In this document: positions 23,032 to 26,836 of the stretch, one piece after another
How the letters are laid out: each line of letters starts with the position of its first letter
Numbering within the stretch: position 1 is the first letter of the stretch
Assembly (NCBI GenBank): GCA_905236195.1
Contig: CAJOOX010000056.1
Coordinates: 1-26,836, forward strand
DNA: 26,836 bases
Source of the DNA: an uncultured Bacteroidales bacterium
Lineage (GTDB): Bacteria > Bacteroidota > Bacteroidia > Bacteroidales > UBA3663
Direction: 5' to 3'
Translations under genes and position numbers: made by a program
Notes under the pieces: model-generated
Database searches by the model: none
Told to the model about the DNA's origin: nothing
What the model saw: the letters and a program-made list of their open reading frames with translations, nothing else

Positions 23032-25098
23032 ATGAATGCGCGAACTTTAGGAGCGGTTTGCCTGATGTCTTTAGCATGCCTCCCCCTCCGGGCCGGAGTG
23101 ACCAGAGGATCAGCTTACCAGACAGCACAACCCGCCGGCAATGACACAATTATTAAAGCCTCGGAACGCCTCAGCTGGGAGACCAATGTGGTGGATTGGG
23201 CATTCCTGATGCCAAATGTAGGTTTGGAAATCGATTTTGGCGACCCTCTTCAGGTGTCGTCACCTTCGCTGTTGTTCAATCTCAAATACTCGCTGAATAA
23301 CCGGGCGGATTTTGCAAAACTGAGTGCCGGCATGGAGTATCGTCGCCACTTCAGGGTGTCCGACCCGCCCCAGCAGCGCAAAGGTCTGGCAAGACCCTTT
23401 GCTGCCATTGTCGATTGGATCAGGGGCGCGGCGCGTACCAAGGCTTCCCGCCAGCGGGCGCAGGAGTCGTCGGTGAAGGGCCATCCCGAGTGGATCAAAG
23501 GCAGAGCCTATGTGGGTCTGTGGGCCGACTACAAGACCTACGCTATCGATTCACCCTTCGACCTGTATGGCGACGAAGAGAAGATTCTCGACAAGGGAAG
23601 TGTGGCCTTCGGGCTGTCGTTCGGCAACGATTTTCCGGCCTATAACTTCAACAACAAATATTTCCTGCAAATCCAGACAGGACTGAAAGCCGGCGCACTC
23701 TACTCCGGTATGGAGAAGTGGCGCCCTGCCGTCGAGTTGCGTGCCGCCCTCGCATTCCGCAAGATGGATATCCGCCGCAAATACTGGAGGATGCGTCAGG
23801 AGATTATCGAAGTCAACATCACCCGCAATAAGGAGATGAGCCGTCAGGCCGACTCCATCCGCGAGAACTTCTCGATTAATACCAATATCTTTGTCGAGGT
23901 CGACGAGCTCGACAAGGACGGCAATATCAAGTCGCCCGTCACCAAGAACCAGGTGGTTGCCGAAATCGAACGCCAAACAGGCTATAAGATGAATCCCGAC
24001 CAGTTCTTTGAATACACCGAAGGCATGTTCCCCATCCGCCAGCTGGATGAGTACAGCATCGGTTACCACATCGTGCGCGGACAGGAAACCTTCACCGATG
24101 AGAATACGACCGAAGATGTAACCATACGTTTCCGTGTGCAGATGTCGGGCCGCGGTGCCGCTCAGGTCAAGAAAGACAAACTGATGGCCGCTATCCGCAA
24201 GTATAGGGATGAACACGGCGGGCAGGTGCCCGTAATCTACGGACGAGAGGTGAAGAACAGCGGCGACCGTACGAAGTTCGAAAGCCCCATCAAACGCAAG
24301 GATATCGTGAAACTCTTCACCGACATCCAGGGCGAACAGATTGACCCGAACTTGTTCAAGGAATTCTCTATCCGCAAGGCTGCAGGCATCTACCAGCCCG
24401 TCAAGGACGAGGAAATGGACAAACCGACCCTCTATGCCGTCCACATCGAATGGCACCCGCAGGTGAAACTCGACTACGATGCCGAAGATGTGCTGGCTCT
24501 CTTCAAGGCTGAGTTCCGTTTCGACAAGTTCGGCCGCGACCTCTACGACAGACTGAACGGTCAGGAAGTGGCCTTCAGCGAGAAGTGGGACGGCAACAAG
24601 GAGCGCCTGGCCAAGCGCAAGGTGACCGTACAGGATATCGCTGCCCAGATTAAGAGCAAGGGCATCAGCGGTGTGACCGCCGACATGATCAGGATTGAGA
24701 AGAGCGAGGGTTTGGTGCTCAACAAGAAGTATCAGGCCAAGGTGAACCTCGTGGCCGGCTATCAGGCCGTCGTACTCTACAGCGTGCAGGACGGCGAATC
24801 CGAACGGCTGGCCAAGGCTGCCCAGAAGGAGATTCTCGCACCCTGGATTGCCGCCAAGCAGTTTCCGCAGGTTACCGCCAGACGCAACAGGGAAGGCAAC
24901 TTCGAGATCGACCGGCAGAAGGTTATTGACGCCTTCTCCAAGTCGGTAGGCTATTCGTTCACACCCGCCCAGTTCGTTGACTGGGGCGACGAGCAGCCCA
25001 CAGTGATGCCTGACGGACGTCTGCGCAAAACCGTCAAGGTACAGCTTCACTACACGACGCCGATTATGACCATACCTTATTATATTATAGAAGAATGA
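23032..25098 (+). CDS. DUF3575-like outer-membrane protein with four C-terminal repeat modules
   Basis: The protein has 688 residues from the ATG at 23032, chosen because the promoter lies just upstream and a signal peptide follows (MNARTLGAVCLMSLACLPLRA). Residues about 45-248 resemble DUF3575, an outer-membrane beta-barrel-like domain of Bacteroidetes (SWETNVVDWAFLMPNVGLEIDFG), with a charged insert around 110-150. Residues about 270-677 consist of four diverged modules of 90-105 residues. Each holds a helix-type segment such as TKNQVVAEIERQTG (305), KRKDIVKLFTDIQG (421), VTVQDIAAQIKSKG (531) and DRQKVIDAFSKSVG (627), then a beta strand ending the unit. I find no known function. The next gene overlaps by 4 bases, so the operon is translationally coupled. 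A cell-surface or fimbria-related role is only suggested by DUF3575 context in other Bacteroidetes. Confidence 0.8.
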   Translation: MNARTLGAVCLMSLACLPLRAGVTRGSAYQTAQPAGNDTIIKASERLSWETNVVDWAFLMPNVGLEIDFGDPLQVSSPSLLFNLKYSLNNRADFAKLSAGMEYRRHFRVSDPPQQRKGLARPFAAIVDWIRGAARTKASRQRAQESSVKGHPEWIKGRAYVGLWADYKTYAIDSPFDLYGDEEKILDKGSVAFGLSFGNDFPAYNFNNKYFLQIQTGLKAGALYSGMEKWRPAVELRAALAFRKMDIRRKYWRMRQEIIEVNITRNKEMSRQADSIRENFSINTNIFVEVDELDKDGNIKSPVTKNQVVAEIERQTGYKMNPDQFFEYTEGMFPIRQLDEYSIGYHIVRGQETFTDENTTEDVTIRFRVQMSGRGAAQVKKDKLMAAIRKYRDEHGGQVPVIYGREVKNSGDRTKFESPIKRKDIVKLFTDIQGEQIDPNLFKEFSIRKAAGIYQPVKDEEMDKPTLYAVHIEWHPQVKLDYDAEDVLALFKAEFRFDKFGRDLYDRLNGQEVAFSEKWDGNKERLAKRKVTVQDIAAQIKSKGISGVTADMIRIEKSEGLVLNKKYQAKVNLVAGYQAVVLYSVQDGESERLAKAAQKEILAPWIAAKQFPQVTARRNREGNFEIDRQKVIDAFSKSVGYSFTPAQFVDWGDEQPTVMPDGRLRKTVKVQLHYTTPIMTIPYYIIEE

Positions 25099-25682
25099 GA
25101 CAGAAGGTTATAGCACTTTTGGCCGTGCTGCTTGTAGTGAGCAGCATGAGCCGGGCAAAGGCGCAAGCCATTGCTGTTCGTACGAATGTGGCCGGCTTTG
25201 CCGCCTTGGCCGCCAATGTAGGTATGGATTTTTCACTCACCGAGAGTAACTCGCTGTCGGGCTCGTTCTACCAGACGATGGGTCCGTCGTGGATGAGCGA
25301 CACCCGCGCCACGGGATTCCAGTTGAGCTGGAAACACTGGTTCAGTCACGAGCCCCTGCGCGGCCTCTACTGGGGGCTCTCGGCGGGTGTGGGTGCCTAT
25401 GAACTGCAGAAGGACTATGATGTGCCCGAAGGACAGCCCATGCTCAATGGCAGGAAATATTACGAGGGAGCGGCGGTGCCCGTCTCGGTAGATCTCGGAT
25501 ACTGTTTCCAGCTGTCGAAGCGCTGGTCGCTGGACGTCTGTGCCGGCGTCGGCCCCCTGCTGAGATGGGAGACTGTCAAAATCAGGAACGATGTGGAGAC
25601 TCAGACCTGCATACCGCGCCGTTCGCGTATTGATTTCTACCCCACAAATGCGGGTATTTCGCTGGTTTATTTAATTCTGTAA
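25095..25682 (+). CDS. DUF3575 family outer-membrane protein
   Basis: The 195-residue protein has a signal peptide (MRQKVIALLAVLLVVSSMSRAKAQ) and the DUF3575 pattern: TNVAGFAALAANVGMDFSLTE, then alternating short strands, FQLSWKHWFSHEPLRGLYWGLSAGVG, DLGYCFQLSKRWSLDVCAGVGPLLR and a final strand ending in YLIL. It is expected to be a small beta-barrel in the outer membrane. Its ATG overlaps the stop of the preceding gene (ATGA at 25095-25098), so the two are translated together and probably act together. The function of DUF3575 is unknown; in other Bacteroidetes such proteins lie near fimbrillin-type genes, but no fimbrillin is visible here. Confidence 0.85.
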   Translation: MRQKVIALLAVLLVVSSMSRAKAQAIAVRTNVAGFAALAANVGMDFSLTESNSLSGSFYQTMGPSWMSDTRATGFQLSWKHWFSHEPLRGLYWGLSAGVGAYELQKDYDVPEGQPMLNGRKYYEGAAVPVSVDLGYCFQLSKRWSLDVCAGVGPLLRWETVKIRNDVETQTCIPRRSRIDFYPTNAGISLVYLIL

Positions 25683-25709
25683 CGGATTCTGACCGGGAAT
25701 CCCGAAATA

Positions 25710-26836
25710 ATGAAGATTATGAAACACATTCTGCTCATAGCTCTGACGCTGCTGCCGCTACTGCCCGGCCAGGCAAGTGCACAGCTGCTGCCGCGTCCCA
25801 AAGCCAAGAGTTTCAAAATATACGATGCCACCCAGCCGAACGACCGCGACGGCAAGGTGCTGAATATCGTCGATACCGACAACGGTGTGGAGAAAGGCTA
25901 CAACCTGGCTCCGGTGAGCAAAGAAGCCCGTGTCTATGTGACCTACAAGACATGGGCAGATCAGATTATGCGCGATTACCGCAACAGTACCAACCGCGGC
26001 AAGGTGCAGGGCTTCTTCACCTTCTACGACAATCACGCAAGCTACTGTCTGCAGCCCGATATCAACGGTGTGTACAGTACCGAACAGGCCTACAGCATTG
26101 CTGAACAGCTCAAGGACCGGATGGCCCCCTCGCTCAGGGAATACCTGGGCCCAGTGCCGCAGGACATCTACTACCTGTCGCTCATCGTGGTCGTCGATCC
26201 ACTGCGTCAGGAACAGTTCGATGTGGAGTGGATCGAGAATTTCGAACCCAACAACTTCGTGCCCTATTGTCCGCTCTATTATACCGGCAAACTCAAGATC
26301 GGTAACGTCTATAAGGGTATGACCCGTCAGATAGACCTCCAGCAGAGCACCATCCAGCTGGGCAACGAACTCACCTTCCAGGAACGCATCGATGTGGCCG
26401 GTCCCGGGAGCCGCCGCATGGTGGTGGAGCGCATCGTCGAACCCTGCGACTTCCTCTCGGACTACAAACGCGTGGGCCGCGACTACCTAAACAACCGTCC
26501 TGCCCTTGAACAGCTGGACCGCCTGCTGGCCCATCGCGACGGCTCCTATGCCGAAGAATTCAGGCTGACACCCTTTGTCTTCCCAGGCAAAAACTACCAG
26601 AAGCGTCTGCTGCGCCGTACCCAGTGGGACACCGACCGCGACACCATGGAGTACTACCGCAAGGAGACCCTGCGTGAATTCGGAACGGCCTCCCTGCAGA
26701 ATGAGTACCGCGCCCTCTCGCCCGACTCCTGCCGTATGCAGATGGACTACAACCTGCTGGCACGTTATCTGAGCAAGTATGAAACGTTCTGGGCACTTTC
26801 TCCTGAACTCGAGAAACTGCGCATGGACGAATATCC
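25710..26836 (+). CDS. Secreted protein of unknown function, 3' end outside window
   Basis: The frame is open from the ATG at 25710 to the window edge, giving at least 375 residues. It begins with a signal peptide (MKIMKHILLIALTLLPLLPGQASA), followed by a region of mixed beta strands (about 30-260; for example QDIYYLSLIVVVDP, CPLYYTGKLKIGNVYKGMTRQIDL and LTFQERIDVAG). A more helical, charged part follows from about 270. It starts 27 bases after the DUF3575 gene on the same strand, so it is the third gene of the operon. I do not recognise the family. A periplasmic or surface role with the two barrel-like proteins is an inference from position. Confidence 0.75.
   Translation, partial: MKIMKHILLIALTLLPLLPGQASAQLLPRPKAKSFKIYDATQPNDRDGKVLNIVDTDNGVEKGYNLAPVSKEARVYVTYKTWADQIMRDYRNSTNRGKVQGFFTFYDNHASYCLQPDINGVYSTEQAYSIAEQLKDRMAPSLREYLGPVPQDIYYLSLIVVVDPLRQEQFDVEWIENFEPNNFVPYCPLYYTGKLKIGNVYKGMTRQIDLQQSTIQLGNELTFQERIDVAGPGSRRMVVERIVEPCDFLSDYKRVGRDYLNNRPALEQLDRLLAHRDGSYAEEFRLTPFVFPGKNYQKRLLRRTQWDTDRDTMEYYRKETLREFGTASLQNEYRALSPDSCRMQMDYNLLARYLSKYETFWALSPELEKLRMDEY

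Noticed and set aside
23551..25050. Long antisense ORF (499 codons) opposite the repeat protein
   Set aside because: Same reason: no recognisable domain, no promoter, and the sense frame has a promoter, signal peptide and repeats.
1..26836. CRISPR array, insertion sequence or prophage
   Set aside because: No regularly spaced direct repeats, transposase, integrase or phage structural genes are visible on either strand.

Overview
The window looks like a chromosomal segment from a Bacteroidales bacterium, most likely Prevotellaceae-like. The evidence is the Bacteroidetes promoter form: TTTG, exactly 20 bases, then TATCTTTG or TATATTTG occurs four times. Other support comes from tRNA genes that do not encode CCA, a lipoprotein hybrid two-component regulator, a DUF2723 glycosyltransferase-like protein, DUF3575 proteins, and a PL9 pectate lyase with a type IX-secretion-like tail. 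Codon use is fairly GC-rich and uniform in the coding regions. Both window ends cut genes.

Layout. (1) 1-3943: glycan degradation, with the 3' part of a GH51 arabinofuranosidase and a GH2 beta-galactosidase-like enzyme, closed by a strong terminator. (2) 3965-5917, minus strand: a compact yqeY-dtd-deoC operon with its promoter. (3) 6008-6850: tRNA-His and tRNA-Glu, a terminator, and a LOG-family gene with no visible promoter of its own. (4) 6847-11679, minus strand: a DUF2723 membrane protein, a NodB-type polysaccharide deacetylase and queG. (5) 11796-15394, plus strand: an SDR epimerase, murI and DUF2461 with zero-base gaps, followed after an octamer tandem repeat by a family 2 glycosyltransferase. 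(6) 15440-22086: a pectin-type locus with a PL9 lyase on the plus strand and, divergently, two incomplete hybrid two-component genes. (7) 22065-22898: a broken gene remnant, an orphan promoter-terminator unit that looks like a small RNA, and tRNA-Ser. (8) 22981-end: an operon of three secreted or outer-membrane proteins, two of them DUF3575-like; the third runs off the window.

The most unusual part is region 6. One regulator has a sugar-binding lipoprotein sensor, a membrane segment, a HisKA domain with its histidine, a receiver and an AraC-type DNA-binding domain, but no ATP-binding kinase domain. Its neighbour has only the periplasmic propeller and Y_Y_Y sensor plus one membrane segment and a tail of about nine residues. 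A GC-rich REP-like element lies at the site of the missing domain in the first and at the truncated end of the second. Either REP-linked deletions have taken these regulators apart, or they form a two-protein signalling arrangement that differs from the usual one-protein hybrid. The second point of interest is the 22.4-22.5 kb small RNA candidate; the third is the four-fold repeat protein fused to a DUF3575 domain.
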